Both the position numbers and the translations under genes were made by a program. From the NCBI GenBank assembly GCA_030512335.1, contig JAULSU010000008.1:248001-312000 (forward strand): a DNA stretch of 64,000 bases, read 5' to 3'. Below the pieces are notes generated by a model that ran no database searches, was not told the origin of the DNA, and was given only the letters and a program-made list of their open reading frames with translations. This document shows positions 20,371-32,049 of the stretch, piece by piece. The DNA comes from Immersiella caudata (lineage: Eukaryota; Ascomycota; Sordariomycetes; Sordariales; Lasiosphaeriaceae). Numbering within the stretch: position 1 is the stretch's first letter; each line of letters opens with the position of its first letter.

Positions 20371-21083
20371 TTTGACTTTCGACAGGTCGTTTGGCGCATG
20401 ATCAGCTGAGAGCCTCAAAGAGATTGCGGTGTTGTGTAGCCTGTCCTTTCATAGTACAACTTCTAGAAGCCAAGGTGTAGTTTTATCCGCCCGGCTGTGA
20501 CGGAAGCATCACAGCTACTAAAGACTGGGGTTGGCACTAAGACTGAGGAGTATTGAATGGGACCTAGTTTGCAGCATGCATATTAGCCTGTAGCTTGGAG
20601 CTGGGCCTGCATAGAAACCACATTCCGGATTCAATATCGGCAGTTCGAAATATCAGGACACCAAGATCAGCTAAGCTGCCGGGACTGCGGAATTCGGCGG
20701 GATAGTAATAACCGACTCGGATACTCTCAACACCAAGACAGAATCACCTATGCCAAGAACCTGGGACCCGCTACCTCCTCACTGACGCTACGGCCACAGA
20801 ATGATCTTGCCTTATGAAGGTGCATTCGACACCAGCCAGCTCGAATCGCCGTACTTCGCTGCTTTCCTTGTTCTTAGGCGCCATTTCCTCACTGACCCAG
20901 CCCCCTCTGTCGTTCGGATTCGTCTCGATGTCCCCCCTCGTTTGGTTCCTATCCCATCCCATCACCTCCAAACTAAGCGCCACAGCAGTGTCGCTTTTCC
21001 CTTGAACTCTCTAACATGCGTTTCCTCTGCCGCAGGTGGCACCCACGAAAAGCACCTGGGACGCTCAGAATAGGCCAAAAAAG
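20371..21083. other. Intergenic
   Basis: This stretch holds the upstream region of the rhamnogalacturonase gene and the 3' flank of the chitin deacetylase gene. No gene or repeat was recognised. Confidence 0.3.
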
Positions 21084-22614
21084 TCAGACCTGGGCCAAGA
21101 ACAGCGCTAAACACGCTAAACCCAAGACCACCCCTAGGCCGGTGGTGAAATTCTCTAATATCGTACCAGGGAAGTGTCTTTGCAGCGGCACTGCCCTCCT
21201 TGCACCAACATCAGGAACTCTCGTCGGCACAACACCTGGCATAGAACTTGAGGATGCCAACCCGCCCGAAACTGACGCTGCCCCCTTCGAAGTGGTTCCG
21301 TTCTGTCCCAAACCCAAGGAAGTAACTGGCGGTGTCCCCAAAAAGAAATTTGTTGAGGCGATCGGCGTGGGTGTGGGTGTAGAGGTAATTGAACTAACAC
21401 TCTTTGATGTAGAGCTGGTGGCTGAGGCTCTTTGCGTCGGTGGCGGAGGACTGACACCTCTTGCGTCCCTCGGTGCCCCTGTGGTGGGATCTCGATACCA
21501 GTTGGCAGGAGGGTCACCCAAGCATTCTCCCACTGTGACGAGCTGATAGCCAAGACTTTTGGCGGTGTCAATCATGAACTGGGCAAGCTGGTGCACGGTG
21601 ATCTCCTCGACGTCGTGAGCAAGGGAAAGCCATTGCGAGGCGGATGGTGAGCTTTGAGAGAGGATGTTCTGGTAGATGGACTTGGAGCTTGCCCCGCCGT
21701 TTTCCCAGTCACGAGTGTCTATGTCGTAGTTCACCTGCGCGGGGGATTGTGGTGTCAATGTGGGTCTTGATGAAAAGGGGTGAAGGAGGCTTGGCTTACA
21801 ACGTGGTAGCCAAGAGATCCAAGTTCGTTGTAGCAGTCGGCACCGCAGCGTGTGTATGGCGGTCGAAAGTAGGTGGGAATCACACCAAGGATGTTCTCTA
21901 GGGCGATTTCGTTGTTGATGATCTGGGCTCGCCGCTGCTGGGGCGTGAGTGCGCTCATGTCTTGATGACTCCAGGTATGGCTGCCCACTTGGTGACCGTC
22001 GGCGATCATACGCCGGATGATGGGCGTATATCCTGACTTGGGGTCACTGACTTGGCCTTTACCAGCGTTGTTCCCGACGATGAAGAAGGTCGCTGGGACG
22101 CTATTGCTCTTGAGAGTGTCCAGAAGCTCAGGGGTGTAGATATACGGTCCATCGTCGAAAGTCAACGCGACTTTCCCCCTGACAGAGCAGTGGCTGATGT
22201 CAACTCCATATGGCACATCTCCAAATTTTGGCCTAGGGAGATTCGCGGAGCTGCTGCCAGGTGGGACTTGGTTTCCATCGCAGGCGGGCCCGTAAGAAAG
22301 CTGGCACGCCGGTCCGCTGCAAAAAGCGCCGCCCGTCCCGCAGACCCCCTTCAAACGTACCACGAATTAGCAACCTGAACAGAAACAATGCCAGATGCGA
22401 AGGGAATTTGAATGCTTACCTCGCCAGAGCAGCAAAGACCACTATCACAGATTGCGTTCCCCGCCCCCGGGCCACATCTCGCGCCGATGCCAGCTCTCTT
22501 AACCACTACCGAGCCATGTCGTGGATTTTTGTTATCGAGGAGGTGTCCAGAAACAAGGGATCCTGGACCAGCGGCGAGGAGAACTGCGCCTACTAGGGAT
22601 TTTGGCAACCTCAT
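21084..22614 (-). CDS. Chitin deacetylase (CE4) with CBM18 module
   Basis: Three exons (22614-22420, 22348-21800, 21734-21084) give 464 residues. A signal peptide (about 1-23) is followed by a CBM18 chitin-binding module (about 40-85; GARCGPG ... CCSGEGVCGTGG, created across intron 1). The CE4 NodB domain shows all five motifs: TFDDGP, SHTWSHQD (metal-binding His pair), RPPYTRCG, DTRDWENG and LAHDVEE. A Ser/Thr/Pro-rich stalk and a final hydrophobic stretch (LGVVLGLACLALFLAQV) fit a GPI-anchor signal. The enzyme removes acetyl groups from chitin to make chitosan at the cell surface, which in plant-infecting fungi can hide chitin from host receptors (known for the family, not shown here). Confidence 0.9.
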
Positions 22615-23150
22615 CCCGAGATTGCGGGATATCGGTCGGTGTTTGGCGTGGAAGGGAGCCCCGGAGGAGAAAAACTAGGTCAGCCCGGGGGCTAGTTGTT
22701 GATTTAAGCCATCGGCGGCGTGCAGGCGAAATGATGCATGGGGGTGGCGTCGACACCGTTTGCCTTCGACGGCACGTGGGCCATGATGGCTGTGACGAAT
22801 GCGACAGAAAGGCGATAAGAGACGCGTCGGGAAGCCACACGGCTGGTTGGTGTGGCGGGTTTGGGGCGGGAATCGGCTTTGAGGACCCTGAACACGACAT
22901 CGACGCGGTCGCGTCAGTGGGATAGGCGAGATTTGAGCTGATGGAGCCAATCAGAGACGTTAATTGGGCGCCACACCATCGCTCTCCCGCTGCTTGTCCC
23001 GCTGCGTGATTGCAGACAATCCGTATGCAGGACAGCAGTTTGGATGAATTGATAACGGGAAAGTCTGGACCTTCCACTGATAACTGATGTCCCGGCGACT
23101 TGGACGAGAGATAAGTGATGCTTGAGAACCGCAACATCAGGTGTACTCAG
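22615..23150. other. Intergenic
   Basis: This is the upstream region of the chitin deacetylase gene. Open frames on both strands here look like chance, and no feature was identified. Confidence 0.3.
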
Positions 23151-24088
23151 CTACTCAGGAGTCTTGAACTGCCTCCTGAACCAAGCCACAGCTTGATCCT
23201 CGCACTTATCACGACACTCCTTCTGCAACGGATCGATCCAGTCTCTCCTCACCCCAAAGCCGTGCTCAGCCCCCGGGAAGATAACCACCTCATGCACGTC
23301 CCTCCCGGCGGCATCATTCTCCGCTTCCAGTACTTCCTTGAGCTTCGTCATGCCATTTCGTCCCATGAACGAGTCGTCATCCCCATTAGCCACACTCAGG
23401 GGCTTGACCACCTTCTCGATGTCCCTTGGAATGGTCAGTAGACTCGGATGCGCAGTGAAAGCACAGTCCACCAGATCGATGTCCTCGTTCCCGACCAACA
23501 CCTTGTTCTCAGGGGCGTCGTGCGTCAACTCGACTGCATACAACCCTCCCCAGCAGAAGCCGACGACGCCGAGCTTGGACGGGACTGGTTGAGTAGTGCG
23601 CACAGAACGGAGAAAGGAGAGTATTCGGGGCTGAGCGAGGGCGTGGCGACAGGTGAGTAGGTAGCGGACCAGGGAGGGTACGACTTTGAGAATGGACCAA
23701 GTGCGTTTGAGAAAGCGGGTTACGAAGAAATCGGTCAGAGGGGGGTGGTAGTCCATCAGCGTCAAGGTGTGAGCGGGGAGAGCGTTACCTGCAGCGGAGG
23801 TCAGTGTTGTCTGTGCCTGCATTGTACTTGGAGGGACTGACCATTCATGAAGTCCGGGAGGAGGACGGTGCACGGGACTCGTCGGGCGTAGGAATCGGCG
23901 AGCGACCGTGTGTTGGGGAAGGTCCAGCCAAACGCGTCGGGAATGATCACGATGGTTCCCAGCGGCTCGATGTCAGCACTTGGGGTGGACACGTAAGTGG
24001 GTCGCCCATGCATCTCCCGTTCTGTGCCTGAGTGAGTGCTGTCCGTCTCGACCGTGCCCGTGAAGCAGTCTCTGCAGTAGCCTGCCAT
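23151..24088 (-). CDS. Dienelactone hydrolase family protein
   Basis: Two exons (24088-23842 and 23788-23151) give 294 residues. The N-terminal region MAGYCRDCFTGTV is typical of fungal dienelactone hydrolase (DLH)-like proteins. The alpha/beta-hydrolase core has the nucleophile elbow GFCWGG, with cysteine as in dienelactone hydrolases, a likely acid in NGDDDSFMG and the catalytic histidine in PGAEHGFGVR. There is no signal peptide, so it is cytosolic. The substrate is unknown; the family hydrolyses lactones or small esters. The start at 24088 was chosen because the longer frame upstream lacks homology-like sequence. Confidence 0.82.
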
Positions 24089-25209
24089 TCTGAAGACGCC
24101 GTTGAGATTATCTTTCGACACTTGCAGAGACTGGCCCGGGGTGGCTATGTTGTGTGTGAGGTGAGTCGGTGTCCGTGATCTTGCGTCAGATAAGAGCCTC
24201 CCTGCGGGGAACAGTCCAAGAATCGAGGATGTGCAGATGCCCGTGGCTGCCAAGATTCGAAGCTCAGGCGGGCGATCTTAGCCCAGATTGGACAAATAGC
24301 CGAGAGATCGCCCCATGCCAACCCTAACCCCCTATGACAGTGAAACAGCCCCGTTGAGGATGATGTGATTCCTCACAGAGGTGACATGTCCGAACTAACA
24401 ACTCCTCGTGTTAGGAGTTGAGGTGATAGTGTATGGAATGATGGGGGCACGGTCGTGGAATCACGTCACAGTGTTTCCAAGAGAAGCCCCACCCCAGGCT
24501 CCTCGCGCCCTACACCACCTCCCCTGTTAGCCCGCTTCACACGTGGCAGGGATCACTGCAGAAGCCAGGAGCTCTGAACGTTCTGAAACTCCAAAGTCTG
24601 AAATGGTCAAACGCCAGTTGTGCGCCTCACATGGCGCCGCTTTTGGCATGTGCGGCGCAACCCGACGCCATGGAATGCATTTCCATGGATTCCATCGACA
24701 GTTCTGAACCACAATGCGAATGCTTTATCAATTTGCATCGCATAAATTCCGTCTCCTTTCTCAAAGTTGATGCGCTGCGTGCACTAGCGTATTCTTAGGT
24801 TTGCTGCTTCCTCGGCGAGGTTCGCGTCGGGCCGCTGAGCCACAGTCGGCGGGGGCGCTCTAGGCAAGCGCTCCAGTGATGAAGCGCCTCCACCTCGAGC
24901 CCCTTCGCACGGTCAGTCTGCGACAGTTCACGGTGAACACCAGTTCGCAGCCCCTGGGACCCGAGACACACCCCCTCGACCCCACATGGCTTCCCCGGAT
25001 TACCAGTGATCACTCAACCAAAGATATATTTTGATCAATGCATTTCCGCCATGGTTGACCTTCGCTTATGTCGATCTTCATGTCGATGTCCCAGGTGTGC
25101 CTTCCTCGCCACGTGCAAGGTCTGGGTCGCTCAATGCACTTTGGGCTTCGACAAAGCCTTCGGCTTTTAAGATTGGATCCCGGCATCAACAGACCAACAA
25201 CCTCAGCAA
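24089..25209. other. Intergenic
   Basis: About 1.1 kb separates the divergent DLH-like and rhodopsin-like genes. No coding sequence, repeat or RNA could be supported. Confidence 0.3.
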
Positions 25210-26396
25210 ATGTCGAGCCCTGTGGGAATAGGCGACCGGTCACTCGAGACCAATGTCGCCGTTTGGATGCTAGTTGGGTCGTCGGCCACATTTTTGGGTC
25301 TGCGGTTATGGCTTCGGCAGAAGTCGTCCAAGATGTGGTGGGATGACTTGGTCCTGACGGTATCTTGGGTACGAAATATCCAGCAACAACCTCCACATTG
25401 AGCCTTGGCATTCAGTTGTGCTAACATGGAATCTCTCCAAAGATCATCCTTCTCATCGCCGCCGCCCTAATAAGTCGCATCATTGCCGTCGGCAACAGGA
25501 CGCGTGACGAGAGACGCTTCTTCTTTCTCTTGCAAAACACATCCGTCACTCTAACCACCATCGCAACAAGTTGGACCAAAGTCGCCTTCGCTCTCACCCT
25601 GACACGCATTGCTCGACACAAGGTCCAGTTATGCTTTCTCTGGTTCATCATTGTATCAGCAAACCTCGTCCTCATCCCCGGCATCATCTCGACATGGGTC
25701 CCGGCATGTGGCGACCCCAGGGCCCGATTCCGGCCCGTTGACTACATGTGCTACGATCTTGCCATCTTGCAATATCTCGGCGGCGCCACTATGAGTGAGC
25801 CTCTACTTTTCCTTTCTTTCCATGGACGAGCAAGGCTAACCTGCCACAGCGTACATGGGTGTTTGTGACATCCTCTTGGCACTTTTCCCCTTTTTCGTCG
25901 TCCGAAAATTGCAGCTTCAGACACGTGAAAAGATCGGTCTGACCATCGCTATGAGTCTCGGTGCCATCACTGGTGTCTTCGTTGTTATCCGTGTGTTCCT
26001 GCAGGTTGTCCAGGGAGACTTCAACTTCGGTAGGTCGCACCTCATCTATGCCTGAGAAACCTCCGCGGAATAGGGGTTAATACGTGTCTGACAGACTTCA
26101 TGATCTTCATGTCGATTTTCGCCTTCCTAGAACCCTGTGTAGCCATCATACTACAGGTCGTCCCCATCTTCCGCGTCTTCATCGTTCGCGTCTCTCGCGA
26201 AATATCACAAAAGTCCAAGCTGCACGTATCACCACCGACATCACCAATGCAGTCACGGGATACGTCTGTGGCCTCCAAGCCACGGTCAAGGTTGGAAGAG
26301 GAAGTATGGGACGGCAGGTCCCTGAGCCATCCCTATGCTCGAGGGTGGGAGCACAAGTTCGGCGATGACCGCCGATTTTACGACCTAAGGGTATGA
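25210..26396 (+). CDS. Seven-helix fungal rhodopsin-like membrane protein
   Basis: Four exons (25210-25368, 25443-25794, 25850-26029, 26095-26396) join to 330 residues. About seven hydrophobic helices are visible, including VAVWMLVGSSATFLGLRLWL, IILLIAAALISRIIAVG, FLWFIIVSANLVLIPGIIS, YMGVCDILLALFPFFVV and IGLTIAMSLGAITGVFVV. The layout, with the WWDDLVL motif after helix 1 and a cytosolic Ser/Arg-rich tail, matches the large fungal integral membrane family annotated as rhodopsin-domain, SAT4 or PTH11-like. These are plasma-membrane proteins of mostly unknown ligand. There is no retinal-lysine evidence. GTATGA at the stop could be a further donor, so the C-terminus is uncertain. Confidence 0.78.
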
Positions 26397-27439
26397 CCTA
26401 CAGGGCGTCCAAATTCTTTTCTACACCTGTATTACCACCTCAATTTTTTTTGTACAACAGCACGGGGTCTGGTACGCCATACCGTTCACGTCGATGATAC
26501 CCTATGTAGCATTATGATGAAACACATTGCATAACGAATATACCCTTTTGAACTTCCTTAGCTCTACATGGGTACCATCGTCGCCCTTCAAGAATGCCTT
26601 TGTCGTTGCGACCACAATAGCATTGTGGCCATGAACTACTGAGAAGAGTACCCACGAATTAACGTCAGTTCCTATTCCGTTTTTCAGTGACGCTATTCCC
26701 ACTTGTGAAGATTCCAGTTCTGTGCGTACGATGGAGTCGCCGCTATTATCCGGAAATTGCGTGCTCGCCACCTAGACGTCACAGCCGCCCGCACTACAGA
26801 CAGGATCTTGGAATTTCGGCACTTGGCTAAATTAACTGACAGCACAGGCCTGCGCAAAGGGTCCAGCAACCTTGTTTTCCTCTCTCGCTAGGATTCCAAG
26901 GAAGTGGACCATCTACGCCATGCACGTCACCAACACCAAATTCCGGGTGCAATGGTTGACCCCTTACGAAACGGGCACTCAGGGGATATAGACAGGGCGG
27001 AGAGAACCGTCACAAAGGTGCACCTTAGAGCCCCAAGACTTTAGCCCATCGGGAAGGCGCAAGGATTCCCTGTAGCGTCATATCATCTACCAAAACCTTG
27101 GCACCGTCGAGGAGCGTTGTCTAGCACAGGACAGTCGCGATAGCAGCTAGGGTTCTCCACGATATTGGCTGACAACCTGGTTGACATCACAGGCTTGGCA
27201 GAAATAGGGTACGGGAGCTAGGGGAATTTCTTCACCGAAACCGGGAAACCATGATTCTCGATAGTTCTGATAGCAGACGACGGCGTCTATAAAGTCTCCC
27301 TTGGCTCTTTCTTCAGCAAGGACTCTCAATAGCCAGCAAGAACCAGAACCCCAGCAAGCTAGCAGCTTAGCCTACCCCCCCAGCAAGTCTCATCCAAACC
27401 CAGTGCCACTTTGGTCACTACCCCATTTTCCCAGCCACC
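26397..27439. other. Intergenic with promoter of next gene
   Basis: About 1 kb contains no supported gene. A minus-strand open frame of 89 codons (26502-26771) has no recognisable features. A TATA box lies at 27288-27294 ahead of the secreted-protein gene. Confidence 0.35.
27288..27294 (+). promoter_or_regulatory. TATA box (TATAAAG)
   Basis: TATAAAG lies 146 bases upstream of the ATG at 27440, a normal distance for a fungal core promoter with a 5' leader of about 110-120 bases. Confidence 0.5.
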
Positions 27440-28209
27440 ATGAAGATCTCCACCTTCCTCATCTCGGGCCTCGCCCTCGCCGTCCACGCCACCCCTGTGG
27501 CCCTCACTCCCCGCTCCGCCTCTCCCGCCGCTATCGATGATGCTGCAACCAAGCTCGACGCTCTCTCCGAGAAGGTCGAATCCCTCAGCGCATCCATCAG
27601 TATGTGTCCCTTGTCGGCGTTTTCATCATGACAAGCATCTCTGACACTCCCTAACCAGACCAAACCGTTGCCTCAATGCCATCCACTACAGATTCAGAGA
27701 AGGACAAACTCTCAGAGGCTGTTGCTCCCCAGATGAAGGAGCTTGAGGCTGCCCTCAAGGAAGCAACCGAGTTGATCAGCGTCCAGACGAAGCGGTCTAT
27801 CCCTGATTCTGTTGAGCCACGCAGCGGCAGCTGTTCTGATAGCTGTCTTATTGGGAAGGCGAATGGACTCGTCGGGATGATTACGGGGACAGTTGGTGGA
27901 CTTGTGGGCACTGTTGGTATCGGTGAGTCAATTCTTGGGGTAGGGGGTGATGTGACGGTAGTTTGGCTGACAGAACTAGGACGTGTCACGATTCTGATCA
28001 AGCCTGTGCTTGGCGCCCTGGATGGTCTGCTGGTTTGTTTGGATGGGCTTGTTACAGGATTGCTGAAGACTGTGGGAGGCGTCCTGAACTCTCTTCTTGG
28101 AGGTTTGGGATTGGCGAACCTCCTTGACGGACTCTTGGGTGGGCTTTTGGGCGGACTCCTCGGTGGCGGCGGTGGTGGTTTGATCGGCGGCTTGTTCCCC
28201 AAGAACTAG
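27440..28209 (+). CDS. Secreted Gly/Leu-rich amphipathic protein
   Basis: Three exons (27440-27599, 27659-27922, 27980-28209) give 217 residues. The signal peptide is MKISTFLISGLALAVHA. A helical region with heptad-like charge (about 30-95) and a short Cys pair (GSCSDSC) follow. The C-terminal 100 residues are Gly/Leu/Val-rich and repetitive (GLVGMITGTVGGLVGTVGIG, then GLLGGLLGGLLGGGGGG). The second intron is 57 nt and in frame, so it could be retained. The family was not recognised. Surface-active or wall-associated behaviour is suggested by composition only. Confidence 0.7.
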
Positions 28210-28909
28210 ATGGATTGAGAAGGAGGCGCTGCAGCTTTGAGTCTTTTGGTGACATATCTTAATCTCTAGTAGTAATCCTAATGGGTGTTGTCCAAGTTGA
28301 ATCACCCATCTCCACGTATCTGGGATGTTCGGGCTCTGCGAGTCTTGGGCGCTGCCCTGTCCGGGTCGGATCAGAGTGAGAAACCCCTAGCCCTGGTCTG
28401 ATAAGAGAACCCAGGCAAAGATCAGCATAGCGCGCATATGAAAATACATCCTTGTCCTCCAGACAGTCCCTGGGCAGTCGTTGCAAGATCTGGGCCGAGC
28501 CGTGCAGATCGATATAAATTGTCGTGGTGGAGAATCTCTCATTCTCGGAGTCATTGGTGGCGTCCAAATCTTTTTCGCATCCCAAATCGCCAACAGATGA
28601 AAGTCAGACAGGTAATCCCGCCACGAGGGCACGTTGAGTTGTTCATTTCGGCTCATCACGATAGAATTCCCAAGCCTGGGACGGAAATGGTAGTCGCTAA
28701 CCGTTCAGGGGATGATGATGCCGATCCGAAACCGCCACTCGGGACTGCAGATAACGGGTGCACGGGGGTCCCAGACAACATTGCTGGGGGCAGTGCACAC
28801 CGCCCAGAGTAATCTGAATCTTGGATAAAACGCGCCCAGGTAAATCTTGTTTGTCGTCGTAATCCTCATCGTCGTGATCTTTTCATCACAACTCCAAAAA
28901 CACGCCAAA
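28210..28909. other. Intergenic
   Basis: About 0.7 kb without a supported gene, repeat or RNA. Confidence 0.3.
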
Positions 28910-29314
28910 ATGACATCTCCTCGCGCTCTATCCTCTGGCGCCTGCAGGCTGCTGTGCAGCTTGTTACTCCTTTTTCTCGTTGGTTCTGTCAGCGCCCAAT
29001 ACACCACAGCATCGGACGGCGACTACTGCTTCGACCCCGATTTTGAGAGCACGACGACGTCCTCCTCCACTCGATACTATTCAAACTCGACGGCATCTGC
29101 AACTTCCAGGACCTCGGGTTCGAATGTCTCGACCACATCGACGTCCGGCGCAAGCTTCTCTCCAGCCCCCACGTCAGGAGCCATGGCTGTTGCTATCCCC
29201 GAGATTGTGCTGGGCTTGGTTGCTGCACTAGTCGCTGTATGTTGCATCCATCGATGACGAGTCTCCGTGTCCACGCTGCGAACCAACGTTCTGACCCAAG
29301 TTTCTCAGATCTAA
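28910..29314 (+). CDS. Small Ser/Thr-rich, probably GPI-anchored protein
   Basis: The ATG at 28910 opens a signal peptide (CRLLCSLLLLFLVGSVSAQ), followed by an acidic cysteine-containing patch (DGDYCFDPDFES). A Ser/Thr-rich stalk and a hydrophobic tail (AVAIPEIVLGLVAALVA) come next, as in GPI-anchored wall proteins. Unspliced, the frame stops at 29255-29257. A strong donor (GTATGT at 29237) and an acceptor at 29308 would replace the last residues by Ile and a stop at 29314, giving 110 residues, which leaves a cleaner GPI tail. Function unknown. Confidence 0.6.
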
Positions 29315-29881
29315 CTCGCCCAATCTGTAGTCAACTCCACGGAGGAAAGTAGGGTGACATTGGAATATACCATCTTCGTAATAGACAGCAATTGATACGT
29401 ATAGTTCAGTGTACCAGCGCAGTGCGAGTCTCGGCCGTTGAAGAAAGGATGGTGTTGATATCATCAACGGCATGACCTCCTTCCACAAAGTTACACGCGA
29501 AACTTGACTCGATGATTGAGATTGACCACCCTCCTGCGATGTTGTGATGAATTTGACCTGACTGAAGCCCCATAAATCCATGGCGCAACGTTCCATGTCA
29601 ACCTTTTTAACCATAGTCACCACTGCCCAAAACTGAGTCCTGGGCTGCCGGAACAACATTAATTCCCGTCCAGTCCATTCTAGGAATCCCACGCCACGGA
29701 CGCAGCCTCTTACGTCAGCGAGCGGTCCCCCCTTCTCGATCGTCAGGTAGCCAACGGGCCGGTCCGTCATCGGACCTCCGATGTCATCAACCAGCTTTCC
29801 CGAACATCACTGAGGGAAAAGGAGACCAAAGAGAAAGTCGGAAAAAGAACATTAAACGAAAAAAGAAAAAAGAAAAAGAAA
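29315..29881. other. Intergenic
   Basis: No supported gene. A minus-strand open frame (29228-29770) has no recognisable domain and overlaps the previous gene; it was judged chance. The A/G-rich leader just before 29882 is the 5' end of the FSH1-like gene. Confidence 0.3.
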
Positions 29882-30670
29882 ATGGCGCCGGTCGACCCAA
29901 ACCTCGGCTCCCCCCGCATTCTCTGCCTCCACGGCGGCGGCGTCAACGGTAAAGTGTTTCGGCTCCAATGCCGGGCGCTCCTCTCGGGTGGGCTCGCCAA
30001 TCATTTCCGGCTCGTGTTCCCCAACGGCCCCTTCCCCTGCGACGCGCACCCCGCCATCGCCCCCGTCTACGGCGACTACGGCCCTTTTTACCGCTGGCTG
30101 CGCTGGGAGGAATTCCACGAGAAATTGGATGCGCGCCACACGGCGATCGAGGTGCTGGACCACCTGTGCACCCAGATGGACGCCGACGAGGGCACGGGCG
30201 AGTGGGTTGGCGTTTTGGGCTTCTCTCAGGGCGCCAAGCTGGCCGCGTCTTTGCTGTGGGAGCAAGAGCACATCAAGGGGCCGGTGCCGCTGCTGCGCGC
30301 AGACGTCCGTTTTCGCTTTGGCGTCTTCATGGCTGGCAGTGCGCCCCTCGTCTTGTTTGATCCCCATGGCACCTTGGGGCCCCCGCCAAAGCACATCGAC
30401 ACGGCCGAGACCATCGGCATGCAGTTCACCGACTGGCCCATCAACAATATGGGTAATCATGCCATTTCCTCGCCGACGCTGCATGTGCACGGCCGGCAAG
30501 ATCCGGGCATTCAGGGGCATAGGAAGCTGTGGGAGTATTACGTGAAGCCCGGGTCGGCCAAGTTGTTCGAGTGGGATGGTGACCACAGGATACCTCTGAA
30601 GACGACCGATGTCATGCCCGTGGTAAACGAGATCATTGCTATGGCAAAGAAATCTGGACTTTTGATGTAG
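29882..30670 (+). CDS. FSH1-type serine hydrolase
   Basis: This intronless gene of 262 residues is a cytosolic alpha/beta-hydrolase. The start RILCLHGGGVNGKVF carries the oxyanion HGGG, the nucleophile elbow is GVLGFSQGAKLAA, the acid is in HVHGRQDP, and the histidine is in DGDHRIP. These are the marks of the FSH (family of serine hydrolases) group, which also includes the thioesterase-like release enzymes of polyketide clusters. No polyketide synthase is nearby, so a general esterase or thioesterase role is more likely. The ATG follows a purine-rich leader. Confidence 0.87.
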   Translation: MAPVDPNLGSPRILCLHGGGVNGKVFRLQCRALLSGGLANHFRLVFPNGPFPCDAHPAIAPVYGDYGPFYRWLRWEEFHEKLDARHTAIEVLDHLCTQMDADEGTGEWVGVLGFSQGAKLAASLLWEQEHIKGPVPLLRADVRFRFGVFMAGSAPLVLFDPHGTLGPPPKHIDTAETIGMQFTDWPINNMGNHAISSPTLHVHGRQDPGIQGHRKLWEYYVKPGSAKLFEWDGDHRIPLKTTDVMPVVNEIIAMAKKSGLLM

Positions 30671-30932
30671 CTACCTCACCTAGCTACGACATACTGGCAG
30701 CCAATCTATTCAACTCCATCATCCTCTCCATCATCGCTGCGCTCCGCGGTATTGCCTCCAACGGGTCGAGAACCCCCTGCACCTGAGAATGATACTGACC
30801 AAGTCCATCCAGCGTTGCTTGATATCGACCTTGTTGTTCAGTTCTGCCTCAAGATCCCATTTCATGGCGCACCAATTCATCTTTGGACAAGCAATATGGT
30901 CCCGATTGAAGCAAACACGGCCGGGCTCAGCC

Positions 30933-32049
30933 TCATAAATCTTGTCCATGTTCAAACGTTTTCAGGTGCTGCATGTCAAAGAGACGTTCGGGGAGCGACG
31001 CCCACCCCCCCTTCGTCAACATGAGAAATTGAGAGAACTTGACACGCTCCAGTGACTTGTGGCGCGCTAACAAGGCCCGAATGTCTGGTTCTGCCGCGCC
31101 GCCGCAGCCCTCAAGTTCCAATTCCACGAGGCTTGGGATGTGCATGCCGGCCGCAAGAGCGGAAATAACGCCGCTCATCGTCTTCTTTGCCCTCGTCGCC
31201 GGGAACGATGACCATTTCTCAGCTAAGGTCGAGATGGAGGTGTTCGACTCCGGCAAACATGTTGATGAACGACACCAGGCTGGCAGCGCTCGATTCGGGC
31301 TCCTCATAATCATCATCCCCGAAGTCTGCGTGCGTCTCCCGGTAGATAGCTAGCACAAAACGCTTCGTGCGAAGAGGATGGGCCTCAACATAGTCCAGCA
31401 GAGCCAGCGACGGGCCGAACATGAATGGTGGTTCGCTGGGTGGCCAGTCCCAGTCAATACGCAGCTCGAGGGGGTCATTGCTCCTGGCGAGAGCCATGAC
31501 AGTGGCAGATAGGATATGGTGATAGAACTGCCTGCGATCAAGCTCCGTCCACTCCGCTTGCGATGAGACAACTTCATCGGTGCCCGGGACGACGACAATG
31601 GTTTGAAGATTGGGAAAACTTCTTATGGCGTGCTCGATGCGCATGGCGGCATCCCCTGAGCTCAGAGAAGCCAGCGGGTGCTTGGACATCTCCTTCTCCT
31701 CGACCTCGGATATCGCTTGCATCATAATGATAAGAGTCTTCACCACGGAGCCAAAGACGGGATTTCGAGAGATATGGGCAGCCAGGAACTCGAGGCGGTT
31801 GCCAGGCAATCTGACTGTACAATATTCGAAAAAGATGTTGGCGACCAGTGGGAGGACAGCGCGGTTGATGTGCCTGCATGCAAGGCGCATGGGGAGCATA
31901 TTGTCAGCCGCCCATTTCTCCGCCATCATCTCCACAATAGTTATGAGAATCTCCACCGGGAGAGTCAGGAGAGTCGGTTTCGATGCTATGGGAACCGTTG
32001 GCTGCGCCGGTTGATTGAGAGGCTGCTCAGGTGCGCAAACGCGAGGCAT
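30933..32049 (-). pseudogene. F-box / leucine-rich protein, frame broken
   Basis: The ATG at 32049 starts 276 codons with an F-box-like motif (LLTLPVEILITIVEMMAEKW, about residues 26-65) and a following leucine-rich helical region (EHLHLDL), stopping at TGA 31221-31219. The second half of the expected protein (GMHIPSLVELELEGCG ... SLERVKFSQF) continues in another frame from about 31250 to 30933. No intron with correct phase joins the two, so a one-base frameshift is the simplest explanation. If intact, it would recruit substrates to an SCF ubiquitin ligase. It may be a sequence error. Confidence 0.5.

Noticed and set aside
22521..23137. Overlapping frames on both strands upstream of chitin deacetylase
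   Set aside because: Low-information Arg/Ser/Pro-rich sequence, typical of GC-rich noncoding DNA.
24360..25010. Possible transposon remnant between the DLH-like and rhodopsin-like genes
   Set aside because: No terminal inverted repeats, target-site duplication or transposase-like frame could be seen.
26502..26771. Minus-strand 89-codon open frame
   Set aside because: No signal peptide, motif or neighbour evidence; could be real but cannot be supported.
29228..29770. Minus-strand 180-codon open frame
   Set aside because: No domain, no signal peptide, overlaps the 3' end of a better-supported gene.
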